A DNA stretch of 64,000 nt, from the NCBI GenBank assembly GCA_037190225.1, contig JBBCJL010000003.1, positions 124,001 through 188,000 on the forward strand. Reading direction: 5' to 3'. A model generated the notes under the pieces. That model did no database searches. It worked only from the letters and a program-made list of their open reading frames with translations, and was not told the DNA's origin. The first letter of the stretch is position 1, and the number at the start of each line of letters is the position of its first letter. The DNA comes from MKSF01 sp037190225 (GTDB lineage: Bacteria > Bacteroidota > Bacteroidia > Chitinophagales > Chitinophagaceae). Below, one piece after another: positions 37,962 through 46,525 of this stretch. The position numbers and the translations under genes are program-made.

Positions 37962-40025
37962 TTAGTCTAAATATTCAGGTCGTTTCAGATCATAATATTT
38001 CTTACGGGTATCCAGGTGGTAATACTTATTGAGGATCCTTTCCACGATCACGGTATCCTGCACCCTTCTCATGCTGTCCCTGGTCCGCTGGTCCGCTGTT
38101 CTCAGCAGGTCCCTTATCCTGTCCCTGACACGGTTCAGGGAATCAATTGTATAGATATATTTCTTGATGGTATTCCCGTTCACCATCCGGTCTTCCAGCG
38201 GCTTTCTTTTCACGGTATCCGTCAGGTATTTTTCCATCAGCAGGCTGGCTACCGGCCCTGCCCAGGTAGCGCCGTAACCGGAGTTCTGTACGATCACGGC
38301 TATCGCTATCTTGGGATCGTCCGCCGGGGCGAAGCATACGAATACGGAATGGTTATCCAGCTTTACCCGCTGCCCGTGTATGCTGGCATAGTTCTCGGCT
38401 GTCCCCGTTTTGGAAGCCACATTGAAGCCGTCCAGCTTCGCCACCCTTCCCGTACCGCTCACTGTTACGTCAACCATCCCGTTGATAATGGCGTCATAGG
38501 CCTCTTTGGAAACGTGCGTCAGGGCATCAATGCGCTGGTTATATTTTTTCAGCATCCCGTGATTCTTATCACCGCCGATGCTTTTTACAAAGTGAGGGAT
38601 ATAGTAATACCCCCGGTTGGCGATCATACACATGGCATTCGCCATCTGGATCGGTGTCACCGTCACCTCTCCCTGCCCCATTCCCATATATGTCAGCTGG
38701 CAGCTGTTCCAGTGATTGTTATACAGCTTATTGAAAAAGACAGAGTCAGGGATCACGCCCGGGTATTCGCCGGTAATATCAATACCCAGCGTCACGCCAA
38801 ATCCGAAGTTGTTCATATAATCGTGCCAGTGCTGCAGGCCGTTCTTGACATTCCCGAACTGCTTCGAATCCACGATCAGCCGCTGGAGGTGACAGAAATA
38901 GGAGTTGCAGGAATTGGCCAGCGCCACCCTCATATTGGCAGCGTGCCCGGGATTGCTGTGCGTACAGCCTATTCTTTTACCACACTGATAATAGCCCCCG
39001 GCACATCCCAGGCCGAAAGCCGGCGTGATCACCCCCAGATCGAGCGCCACCAGCCCCGTAATGGGCTTAAAGGTGGATCCGGGAGGATAGGTGGCCTGTG
39101 TGGCCTTATTGAACAAAGGACGCGTGTATTCCTGGTACAGCTTGCTGTAATTCCTGGACAGCTCGGCCCCTGTCAGCAGATTGGGATCATAGGAAGGCGA
39201 GGACACCATGGTGAGTATGCCCCCCGTCTGGGGATCAATGGCCACCACGCTGCCTATCTTTCCCTGCATCAGCTTCTCTCCGTATGCCTGCAGTTCCGCA
39301 TCCAGGTATAATTCCAGTGTTTTTCCCGCGATGGCCGGGGTATCCAGCTGGCCGTTCTTATAGGGGTCCTGCGGCCGGTTATAAACGTCCCGCACCCAGT
39401 ACTCAATGCCCCGCTGGCCTCTCAGCACCTCCTCGTACACACCTTCCAGGCCGTTGATGCCCACATAATCTCCCTGCCGGTATGATGCATAGCGCTCCAT
39501 TTCCAGGCGGGCAGGCGAAATTTCATTGACATACCCGAAGATATGGCCGCCTATACCCATAGGATACCGCCTCTGGGTGCGCTGGATAATTTCAAAGCCG
39601 TTAAAAAGATAGAGATTCTCCTGGATACGGGTATTCTGCTCAGGACTGAGAGAAGCGATGAAGACGCTCGGCCTCCTGTCGCCGTTCTTCTTGATGATCT
39701 TGGCAATCGATTTGAGAAAATCATCCCTGGTCATGTTCATCACCCTGCAGAAAAGCGCCGTGTCCAGGTCCTTTAATTTATTGGGCGTGACCTGCAGGTC
39801 ATAGGCGATATCATTGATAAGCAGATTGCGGCCCTTCCTGTCCAGCATTTCTCCCCTGGCCGGATATACGATCTTCTTATATATAGCCTGGTCATCCGCG
39901 AGTATCTTGTACTTATCATCCATGATCTGCAGTGTGAACAACCTCACAATGATCACGAGTGCCATGACCACAAACAAAGCCCTGACCAGTATGGATCTCG
40001 GATGTATATTGGTATTTTCCGCCAT
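37962..40025 (-). CDS. mrdA: Penicillin-binding protein 2 (peptidoglycan transpeptidase)
   Basis: This class B PBP crosslinks peptidoglycan during cell elongation with RodA. The 687 aa contain one N-terminal helix (residues 12-32) and the dimerisation domain with RGEMLDRKGRNLL. The transpeptidase motifs are all present: STFK (Ser317, Lys320), SCN (372-374) and KTG (539-541). The mreBCD genes normally found upstream are not here; hflX is divergent instead. A -7 element lies 29 bases upstream. Confidence 0.95.
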   Translation of the reverse strand: MAENTNIHPRSILVRALFVVMALVIIVRLFTLQIMDDKYKILADDQAIYKKIVYPARGEMLDRKGRNLLINDIAYDLQVTPNKLKDLDTALFCRVMNMTRDDFLKSIAKIIKKNGDRRPSVFIASLSPEQNTRIQENLYLFNGFEIIQRTQRRYPMGIGGHIFGYVNEISPARLEMERYASYRQGDYVGINGLEGVYEEVLRGQRGIEYWVRDVYNRPQDPYKNGQLDTPAIAGKTLELYLDAELQAYGEKLMQGKIGSVVAIDPQTGGILTMVSSPSYDPNLLTGAELSRNYSKLYQEYTRPLFNKATQATYPPGSTFKPITGLVALDLGVITPAFGLGCAGGYYQCGKRIGCTHSNPGHAANMRVALANSCNSYFCHLQRLIVDSKQFGNVKNGLQHWHDYMNNFGFGVTLGIDITGEYPGVIPDSVFFNKLYNNHWNSCQLTYMGMGQGEVTVTPIQMANAMCMIANRGYYYIPHFVKSIGGDKNHGMLKKYNQRIDALTHVSKEAYDAIINGMVDVTVSGTGRVAKLDGFNVASKTGTAENYASIHGQRVKLDNHSVFVCFAPADDPKIAIAVIVQNSGYGATWAGPVASLLMEKYLTDTVKRKPLEDRMVNGNTIKKYIYTIDSLNRVRDRIRDLLRTADQRTRDSMRRVQDTVIVERILNKYYHLDTRKKYYDLKRPEYLD

Positions 40026-40053
40026 TGTTCTCTATGCTTAAAACTATCAGCAG

Positions 40054-40061
40054 CAAAGATA
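40054..40061 (-). promoter_or_regulatory. -7 element of the mrdA-rodA operon
   Basis: On the minus strand TATCTTTG matches the consensus exactly, giving a leader of about 20 bases. A TTG at the standard distance is not evident. Confidence 0.5.
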
Positions 40062-40222
40062 TTTTTTATTTATACAATAGCATAGACAGGGTGTGAAAAT
40101 TCTATCAAAAAAATTAAAATATCATCCTGTCCTTCCGGACCCGGCATCCTGAGGGCCAAACCCGCAGAAAGGCACGGCTCTTAAGGATATAACTAAAATG
40201 CAGGAAATAGCCGAATTAAATT

Positions 40223-40230
40223 TAATTTTG
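40223..40230 (+). promoter_or_regulatory. -7 element of hflX
   Basis: TAATTTTG fits TAnnTTTG and lies 20 bases before the hflX ATG, so the leader would be about 14 bases. Confidence 0.5.
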
Positions 40231-40250
40231 TAACTATATAGCAACAGTAC

Positions 40251-41438
40251 ATGATAGAAAACAAGAACATAATCCAGAAGGATGTCAGGGCCGTATTGGT
40301 AGGATTGATACAGAAGAACCAGACAGAGACCCAGCTGATGGAATTCCTGGACGAGCTGTCGTTCCTGGCGCTCACCGCGGGAGCCACCACCGAAAAGATA
40401 TTTTTCCAGAAGCTTCCGCACCCGGATAAGCGTACTTATGTCGGTAAGGGCAAGCTGGAAGAGATAAGGACCTATTGCACAATACACCAGATAGAGCTTA
40501 TTATTTTTGATGACGAGCTGAGCGGCTCCCAGCTAAGCAATATCGAAAAGGAGACCGGCGTTAAGACCATCGACCGCTCCGACCTGATACTGGATATCTT
40601 TGCCAGAAGGGCCAAAACGGCGCAGGCCAAAACACAGGTCGAGCTGGCGCAATACCAGTATATACTGCCCCGCCTCCGGGGTATGTGGACCCACCTGGAA
40701 CGCCAGGGCGGCGGGATAGGCAGCAGGGGACCGGGAGAAACAGAGATAGAAACGGACCGGAGGATCGTAAAGGATAAAATTTCCCTGCTCCGGAAACGTC
40801 TCGCGGAAATAGACAAGCAGGCCACCACCCAACGCAAGGAGCGCGGAGAGTTCATACGCGCCTCGCTGGTAGGCTATACCAACGTCGGCAAAAGCTCTAT
40901 CATGCGCATCCTCAGCAAGGCGGACGTCTTCGCGGAGAATAAGCTGTTCGCCACACTGGATACCACTACCCGGAAAGTAGTGTTCGACAGGACACCTTTC
41001 CTGCTGAGCGATACCGTCGGGTTTATCAGGAAGCTGCCGCATCACCTGGTGGAAAGCTTTAAAAGCACCCTGGATGAGGTCAGGGAAGCCGATATCCTCC
41101 TGCACGTCATAGACATTTCCCATCCGCAGTACGAGGACCAGATAGCAGTGGTGAATAAGACCCTGCAGGAGCTGGACGCTTTTGATAAGCCTACGCTGCT
41201 GATATTTAATAAAATGGATAAGTATATTGAGCAGACATTTGACGAATGGCTGGATGAGAGCACCAAAAAAGACCTGCTGAACCAGCTTTACCGCAAATGG
41301 GATAACCTGACCCACGGCAATGCCATATTCATATCCGCTACAGAAAAAATGAACATCGAAAGGTTCCGGGAAGAGCTGCTGGACAGGATCAGGAAGCTGT
41401 ATGAAGAACGCTATCCGTACCTGACCAATTTTTATTAA
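40251..41438 (+). CDS. hflX: GTPase HflX
   Basis: HflX is a ribosome-associated GTPase that splits stalled or hibernating 70S ribosomes. The 395 aa have the N-terminal glycine-rich HflX domain (TYVGKGKLEEI; the block RGPGETEIETDRR) and a G domain: P-loop GYTNVGKSS at 208-216, DTVGFI, NKMD, and the SATEKMN segment. A predicted coiled region (residues 170-200) links the two. It is divergent from mrdA. Confidence 0.95.
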   Translation: MIENKNIIQKDVRAVLVGLIQKNQTETQLMEFLDELSFLALTAGATTEKIFFQKLPHPDKRTYVGKGKLEEIRTYCTIHQIELIIFDDELSGSQLSNIEKETGVKTIDRSDLILDIFARRAKTAQAKTQVELAQYQYILPRLRGMWTHLERQGGGIGSRGPGETEIETDRRIVKDKISLLRKRLAEIDKQATTQRKERGEFIRASLVGYTNVGKSSIMRILSKADVFAENKLFATLDTTTRKVVFDRTPFLLSDTVGFIRKLPHHLVESFKSTLDEVREADILLHVIDISHPQYEDQIAVVNKTLQELDAFDKPTLLIFNKMDKYIEQTFDEWLDESTKKDLLNQLYRKWDNLTHGNAIFISATEKMNIERFREELLDRIRKLYEERYPYLTNFY

Positions 41439-41494
41439 CCTGGAAATAAAAATAATAAAACAGACAAATTATAATATTTTCAAACTAAATACAT

Positions 41495-41502
41495 TATCTT
41501 TG
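41495..41502 (+). promoter_or_regulatory. -7 element of the cold-shock gene
   Basis: TATCTTTG is an exact match and lies 30 bases before the GTG start, which supports the small gene as a separate unit from hflX. Confidence 0.6.
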
Positions 41503-41531
41503 TTTTTTATAATAACATAATTTTTATTACA

Positions 41532-41738
41532 GTGCAAGCAGAAAAATTACAAGGAACCGTAAAGTTCTTTAACTCAGAAAAAGGTTTTGGTTTCATCAAA
41601 AACGCGAACGGTGGTGAAGACATTTTTGTACACGCTACAGGTTTGGTGGACGAAGTCAAAGAAAACGACGAAGTTGAATTTGAATTACAACAAGGTCGTA
41701 AAGGAATGAATGCCGTTAATGTTACATTAGTCAGATAA
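41532..41738 (+). CDS. Cold-shock domain protein
   Basis: The 68-aa product is a single CSD barrel that binds single-stranded RNA or DNA. RNP1 appears as KGFGFI and RNP2 as DIFVH, with the TVKFFN entry strand and a final VNVTLVR. The start is GTG at 41532; no ATG is available before the conserved strand. It has its own -7 element and may act as an RNA chaperone. Confidence 0.95.
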   Translation: MQAEKLQGTVKFFNSEKGFGFIKNANGGEDIFVHATGLVDEVKENDEVEFELQQGRKGMNAVNVTLVR

Positions 41739-41768
41739 GTATATATTACACATCATATCTCCTTACGT

Positions 41769-41800
41769 CACAGGCTGCCCGATACATCCGGCAGCCTGTG
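41769..41800 (+). terminator. Hairpin after the cold-shock gene
   Basis: An 11-bp stem (cacaggctgcc at 41769-41779 with 41790-41800) with a ten-base loop lies 30 bases after the stop. There is no U run, so its role as terminator is uncertain. Confidence 0.5.
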
Positions 41801-41873
41801 GTGTTATATGTAGATGTACCATCGCTGTTCAGCCTCATCTTGCGGTACAGGGTACGACACTATATTATTGCAT

Positions 41874-42569
41874 TTACCGCTTATTGAAGAAGCGCATCAT
41901 CAGCAGCAGGAGCAGGTCCCTGTCCACCTTTTCAAAAGGATGCACGGTATCAGGTAATACGGCCAGCCCCGCCTGCTTTATTTTGCCGGCAGCGCGGTGC
42001 GTTTCCGCTACCGTTACCATACTATCCCTGTCTCCTACCATCAGCTGTACCCTCGCCTGTATGGCCTGCAGCGCTTCGTCCGTCAGCTCCGGGTGCGCTC
42101 CCAGGTGCTCCAGCATACCGCTGACGGCAGTCATCAGCCCTTTCCATTGCGCCGGCCCGTGCGCCTGGGCCAGCGCAGCGGCAAACCCGGGTACCTTTTG
42201 CTCCACAATATCAGCCTGCAGCAGGGACATCTCCCTCGCAGCCACATCCGGCGACCATTCCAGCTTGGTAGCCAGCGTCAGCACCGACCTTACCTGATCA
42301 GGATATTGCGCCGCGTATGCCAGGGCAACATAGCCGCCCATACTGTACCCGAAAAGGTGCACCTTATGTAATTGATTTGCGTTGCAATAAGCCCGCAGCT
42401 GCTCTGTATAAATGCCTATTGTCAGCGGGGAGGACGGGAAAGCCGTCTGGGCATGGCCCGCAAATGCAGGCGTATGCACATTAAAGAAACGGGATAGCTG
42501 GCCGACATACCAGTCAAAATATCCGGGATGCCCCAGCGCGCCGTGCAGCAGGATCAGATCGTCCATCAT
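41874..42569 (-). CDS. Alpha/beta hydrolase
   Basis: The 231-aa product has the alpha/beta hydrolase core: oxyanion-hole strand LILLHGALG, nucleophile elbow GYSMGG, acid residue in VGDRDSMV and the histidine in HPFEKV, in the expected order. The substrate cannot be told. Two ATGs stand in a row at the start (42569 or 42566). It is monocistronic. Confidence 0.88.
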   Translation of the reverse strand: MMDDLILLHGALGHPGYFDWYVGQLSRFFNVHTPAFAGHAQTAFPSSPLTIGIYTEQLRAYCNANQLHKVHLFGYSMGGYVALAYAAQYPDQVRSVLTLATKLEWSPDVAAREMSLLQADIVEQKVPGFAAALAQAHGPAQWKGLMTAVSGMLEHLGAHPELTDEALQAIQARVQLMVGDRDSMVTVAETHRAAGKIKQAGLAVLPDTVHPFEKVDRDLLLLLMMRFFNKR

Positions 42570-42674
42570 ACTATCAGGTTAAAAGTTTGAGGCTATAAAG
42601 TTAGGAACAACCGTCCTGTATTTCAGGCGATGGAATTTTTTTTTGAAAACAAGCGGTCAGTCCTGCTCAGCCAT

Positions 42675-42706
42675 ATAAAAAAGCAGCAGCCGGGATAGCT
42701 GCTGCC
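42675..42706 (-). terminator. Rho-independent terminator after dnaG
   Basis: Stem gcagcagc (42683-42690) pairs with gctgctgc (42698-42705); on the minus strand it is followed by a T run (revcomp of the A run at 42677-42682). It lies just after the dnaG stop. Confidence 0.82.
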
Positions 42707-42712
42707 GGGTCA

Positions 42713-44683
42713 TTATTTAAGGATCACAAATTTCTGTAATTCTTTTTCCTGCTCTTTGAGCTTCTGGTGGACCAGCATATGGTGCAACAGCTTTTCGGCG
42801 TCTTTTTCAAGCTTCATATTCTCTAAGTTCTTATCAATGTTCAGCCGCACCAATCGCAATTCAAAATACGTAAAAATACTATCCAGGTCGCTCTCATAGA
42901 TAGCTTCACCGTAAGGGACATCTATTTTTACAATATCGCGCCATCCTTTGCTGGGCGTGAATTCATCGTTGAGCAGGGCGGCCACTTTTTCCCGGACAGC
43001 TTTTTGCTCATGGCTGACAAAATAAGCAACAGGAGGCATAGCGCCCTGCTCCCGGTAGGCGGTATAGGCCATCAGCAGGATCTGCTGCGCCAAAGGATGC
43101 TCGATAAGCTCGAAATCAATGGTCTCGAAGATCATCTCCGCCACACTGCCCGATTCCTTATACGGTCGGTCCCCGTACTCTATCAGGTTCCGCAGCAGGG
43201 CCCATTCCAGGGGATGTTCCGCCGCCACCGCGGCAGCAGGCACTCCCGGCATCTCCGAAATATCCGAGCCGTACATCCGGGCTTCCAGCAAAGCCAGCTC
43301 ATCCGGTGACGGTTCGGCAGAGCCGGGAGCAAGCGTATCCCGGAGCGGCTGCCGCTGCGCCTGCCTGACGTGATCCCTGATATACTTATTCACCAGGTTG
43401 ATGAGCCCCTGCTCTTCCACACCCAGCTTCTGGGCCGACTCCTGGATATAATACGACCGGAGGGCAAAATCCTCCAGCTTGTCTATTCTTGAAATGGTCT
43501 CGGCGATCTCATTGACCAGCTGTGACTTCTTCACAGGATCATTGCCTACCTCCTTCATGCCTACCTCCAGCCGGAAGCTGATGATATCCTGCTTGTTCTC
43601 CAGCAGGTAGGCCCTGAATTGCTTCTCCCCGATACGCTGTATATAGCTGTCCGGGTCCTCTCCTTCCGGCAGCAATAACAGCTTGACGTTAAAGCTCTCC
43701 GCAAGCGCCTTATCCAGCCCCCGGAGGGCCGCCTTGATACCGGCCGCATCACCGTCATAAATGATGGTCAGGTTGCGGGTAAGATTGCTGATCAGCTTCA
43801 GCTGGCCTTCCGTAAGCGAGGTGCCGCTGGACGCCACCACGTTCATCACGCCTGCCTGGTGCAGTGAAATGACATCCGTATATCCTTCCACCAGCAGGCA
43901 CTCATCTTCCTTATTGATATGCTGGCGGGACTGGTAGAGGCCATACAGCACCTTATTCTTGATATAGATCTCGTTCTCCTGCGTATTGACATACTTTGGC
44001 TGCTTGCCGTCCGTTTTCAGCACACGGGCACCGAAGCCCAGCACTTTTCCGGTAGGAGAAAAAATAGGGAAGATCACCCTGCCGCGGTAATTATCATAGG
44101 CCTGGCCGTTTTCCCGCACCCGGATCAGCCCGGCTTTGGCCAGCAATTCCTGTGTAAAGCCCTGCGAACGGGCATGAGAGAAAAAACGGTCCCACTGCTC
44201 ATGGCTGTAGCCTAAGCGGAACTGCCTGATGGTCTGGTCTGAGAACCCGCGCTCCTTGAAATAGGACAAGCCTATCAGGCGGCCTTCCTCCTCATTCCAC
44301 AGGACGGACTCGAAATAGCCGGCAGCAAATTCATTGATGATCCTCAGGCTTTCCTCTACCTGCTGCTGCTGCTTATAATCTTCAGAGGTCTCCGTCTCTT
44401 CCAGCTCGATCTGGTAATAATTGGCCAGCCAACGGATCGTTTCGTAAAAGGTAAACTTTTCGTATTCTTCCACAAAAGAGACCACATCACCGCCCTTTCC
44501 GCACCCGAAACATTTAAAGATACCCTTGGAAGGATTCACATTGAAGGAAGGCGTTTTCTCATTGTGGAACGGGCAATTACCGATATAATTGACCCCTCTC
44601 TTCTTAAGGCGCACAAACTGCCCTACCACCTCTACGATATCGGCCCTCTGGATTACTTGCTGTATGGATGCTGGTGCTATCAT
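42713..44683 (-). CDS. dnaG: DNA primase DnaG
   Basis: DnaG makes RNA primers for replication. The 656 aa have the CHC2 zinc finger (Cys37, His40, Cys58, Cys61, in NCPFHNEKTPSF and FKCFGCGKGG), then the catalytic core with the Toprim motif LLVEGYTDVISL and IYDGDAAGIKAA. The C-terminal helicase-interaction part is diverged, as usual. It is a single gene and not in the rpsU-dnaG-rpoD arrangement. Confidence 0.96.
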   Translation of the reverse strand: MIAPASIQQVIQRADIVEVVGQFVRLKKRGVNYIGNCPFHNEKTPSFNVNPSKGIFKCFGCGKGGDVVSFVEEYEKFTFYETIRWLANYYQIELEETETSEDYKQQQQVEESLRIINEFAAGYFESVLWNEEEGRLIGLSYFKERGFSDQTIRQFRLGYSHEQWDRFFSHARSQGFTQELLAKAGLIRVRENGQAYDNYRGRVIFPIFSPTGKVLGFGARVLKTDGKQPKYVNTQENEIYIKNKVLYGLYQSRQHINKEDECLLVEGYTDVISLHQAGVMNVVASSGTSLTEGQLKLISNLTRNLTIIYDGDAAGIKAALRGLDKALAESFNVKLLLLPEGEDPDSYIQRIGEKQFRAYLLENKQDIISFRLEVGMKEVGNDPVKKSQLVNEIAETISRIDKLEDFALRSYYIQESAQKLGVEEQGLINLVNKYIRDHVRQAQRQPLRDTLAPGSAEPSPDELALLEARMYGSDISEMPGVPAAAVAAEHPLEWALLRNLIEYGDRPYKESGSVAEMIFETIDFELIEHPLAQQILLMAYTAYREQGAMPPVAYFVSHEQKAVREKVAALLNDEFTPSKGWRDIVKIDVPYGEAIYESDLDSIFTYFELRLVRLNIDKNLENMKLEKDAEKLLHHMLVHQKLKEQEKELQKFVILK

Positions 44684-44690
44684 GGAAGCA

Positions 44691-44698
44691 CAAATTTA
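44691..44698 (-). promoter_or_regulatory. -7-like element directly before dnaG
   Basis: TAAATTTG on the minus strand matches TAnnTTTG only seven bases before the dnaG ATG. If used, the message would be leaderless or nearly so. A TTG upstream is 14 bases away, shorter than standard, so this assignment is weak. Confidence 0.3.
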
Positions 44699-44812
44699 GC
44701 TAATTATTACTTCAAATCAGTATCGTGCCTGCTGTTACCGGATGTTAAAAAAGACACCCTGCTTCCCGGGCAGGCATATCCCGGGGCCGTTGGTGTGCTG
44801 ATACTCCGGTAC

Positions 44813-44873
44813 CTGCAGGCGGCCTTTCCGACCGGCTCCCGTGTCGGTGCCGCCTTGCAGGCGCGGCACCGAC
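44813..44873. other. GC-rich stretch with two mutually exclusive hairpins
   Basis: Three segments are complementary. CTGCAGGCGGC (44813-44823) can pair with GCCGCCTTGCAG (44849-44860), with one bulged base. The overlapping GTCGGTGCCGC (44843-44853) can pair perfectly with GCGGCACCGAC (44863-44873). Only one of the two can form at a time. It lies between divergent dnaG and hutH, so it may be part of an hutH leader or an intergenic palindromic element. Confidence 0.5.
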
Positions 44874-44946
44874 CGGGCAATGCTTTTATTATTTATTACA
44901 CCAAAATCATTTAATATTGTTGTTCCATTTATTAAATCAGACAGAC

Positions 44947-46422
44947 ATGAATATTTCAGACCATTTAACCATAGACCATATCGGGGAATTATTGAACCAG
45001 ACCATCACCCTCACCCCGGAAGAGATAAAGGTCATAGAGCGGAATTTTGAGTTCCTGCAGCAAAAGGTCAGCAAAGGCACTACCTATTACGGCATCAATA
45101 CCGGCTTCGGCTCCTTATGCAATATCATTATCCCGGAAAAGGACATCCAGCAGCTGCAGGAAAACCTGGTCTGCTCCCATGCCTGCGGGATGGGCGATAC
45201 CGTAGATGACGAGCTGGTGAAGCTCATGCTGCTGCTCAAGATCAAGAACCTGTCCAAAGGATACAGCGGCACGCATACGGATACGGTGCAGGGACTGGTG
45301 CACCTTTACAATAACAATATACTCCCGGTAGTATATGAGCAGGGCTCACTCGGAGCGTCCGGCGACCTGGCGCCGCTGGCCCACCTGGTCCTGCCGCTTA
45401 TCTCCAAAGGCCGGGTGAAAATAAACGGCCGGGTACAGAACACGTCCAGCCTGCCGCCCGGCACCATACCCTCCGTCCGGCTGCACGCCAAGGAAGGACT
45501 GGCCCTCCTCAACGGCACGCAATTCATGAGCAGCTACGCTACCTGGTCCCTTATACAGGCCAAAAGATTACTGAAATGGGCAGACATCATCACCGCGCTG
45601 AGCGTGGAGGCATTTGAGGCCAAAGCTGAGCCTTATCACCCGGCCTTACACGCCATCCGCCCCCACGCAGGGCAGATACAGACAGCGGCCAACCTCCGTA
45701 CCCTCCTTGCCGGCAGCCTGCTGCAGGAGCAGCCTAAAGAGCAGGTGCAGGACCCGTACTCCTTCCGCTGCGTGCCGCAGGTTCACGGAGCAACCAAAGA
45801 TGCCGTTGCCCACATAGAAAAAGTAGTGGAAATAGAGATCAATGCCGTTACGGACAATCCTACCGTATTCGAGGAGGAGGATGTTATCCTGAGCGGCGGC
45901 AACTTCCACGGGCAGCCGCTGGCCATCAATCTTGACTACCTGGCCATTGCTATGGCGGAGCTTGCCAATATCTCCGAGCGGCGGACCTATCTCCTGATCG
46001 GCGGCACCAGGAACCTGCCGGCCTTCCTGGTCAGTCAGCCGGGACTGAACAGCGGGTTTATGATCGCCCAATACACCGCTGCCTCTATCGTCAGCCAGAA
46101 CAAGCAGCTCTGCACGCCGGCTTCCGTGGACAGCATTGTCAGCAGCAATGGCCAGGAAGACCATGTAAGCATGGGCGCCAACGCCGCCACCAAGCTGAAA
46201 AAAGTGATCGAAAATGTACAAAAGGTGCTTGCCATAGAGCTGATGACTGCCGCGCAGGGCCTGGATTTCAGGAAAAAGGAGCGAACCGCTCCCGTCCTGC
46301 TGCAATTACACGAAGATTTCAGGAAAGTGGTCTCCTTCAATGCAAGCGACCGGGTGCTGCACGATGATATGGTCAAGGCTTATGACTTTTTAAATAATGA
46401 TCCCGCTGAATATTTAAAATAA
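44947..46422 (+). CDS. hutH: Histidine ammonia-lyase
   Basis: HutH removes ammonia from histidine to give urocanate. The 491 aa contain TYYGINTGFG with the catalytic tyrosine near 48, and the MIO-forming Ala-Ser-Gly in GSLGASGDLAPLAH (137-139). CSHACGMG shows the Ser-His pair typical of histidine-specific members rather than tyrosine lyases. The start MNISDHL at 44947 is preferred over an ATG ten codons earlier. No hutU, hutI or hutG is adjacent. Confidence 0.9.
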   Translation: MNISDHLTIDHIGELLNQTITLTPEEIKVIERNFEFLQQKVSKGTTYYGINTGFGSLCNIIIPEKDIQQLQENLVCSHACGMGDTVDDELVKLMLLLKIKNLSKGYSGTHTDTVQGLVHLYNNNILPVVYEQGSLGASGDLAPLAHLVLPLISKGRVKINGRVQNTSSLPPGTIPSVRLHAKEGLALLNGTQFMSSYATWSLIQAKRLLKWADIITALSVEAFEAKAEPYHPALHAIRPHAGQIQTAANLRTLLAGSLLQEQPKEQVQDPYSFRCVPQVHGATKDAVAHIEKVVEIEINAVTDNPTVFEEEDVILSGGNFHGQPLAINLDYLAIAMAELANISERRTYLLIGGTRNLPAFLVSQPGLNSGFMIAQYTAASIVSQNKQLCTPASVDSIVSSNGQEDHVSMGANAATKLKKVIENVQKVLAIELMTAAQGLDFRKKERTAPVLLQLHEDFRKVVSFNASDRVLHDDMVKAYDFLNNDPAEYLK

Positions 46423-46525
46423 TCGGGAAATTCCTATTATAATATATAAAATTTGATTAAATTCAAGGGTTCATTTTAAAACTACTGTATAAGACTTACT
46501 CATCAATGCACTAAATCGTACTATT

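Noticed and set aside
38016..39311. 431-codon plus-strand frame opposite mrdA
   Set aside because: It is antisense to all three transpeptidase motifs and shows no family features.
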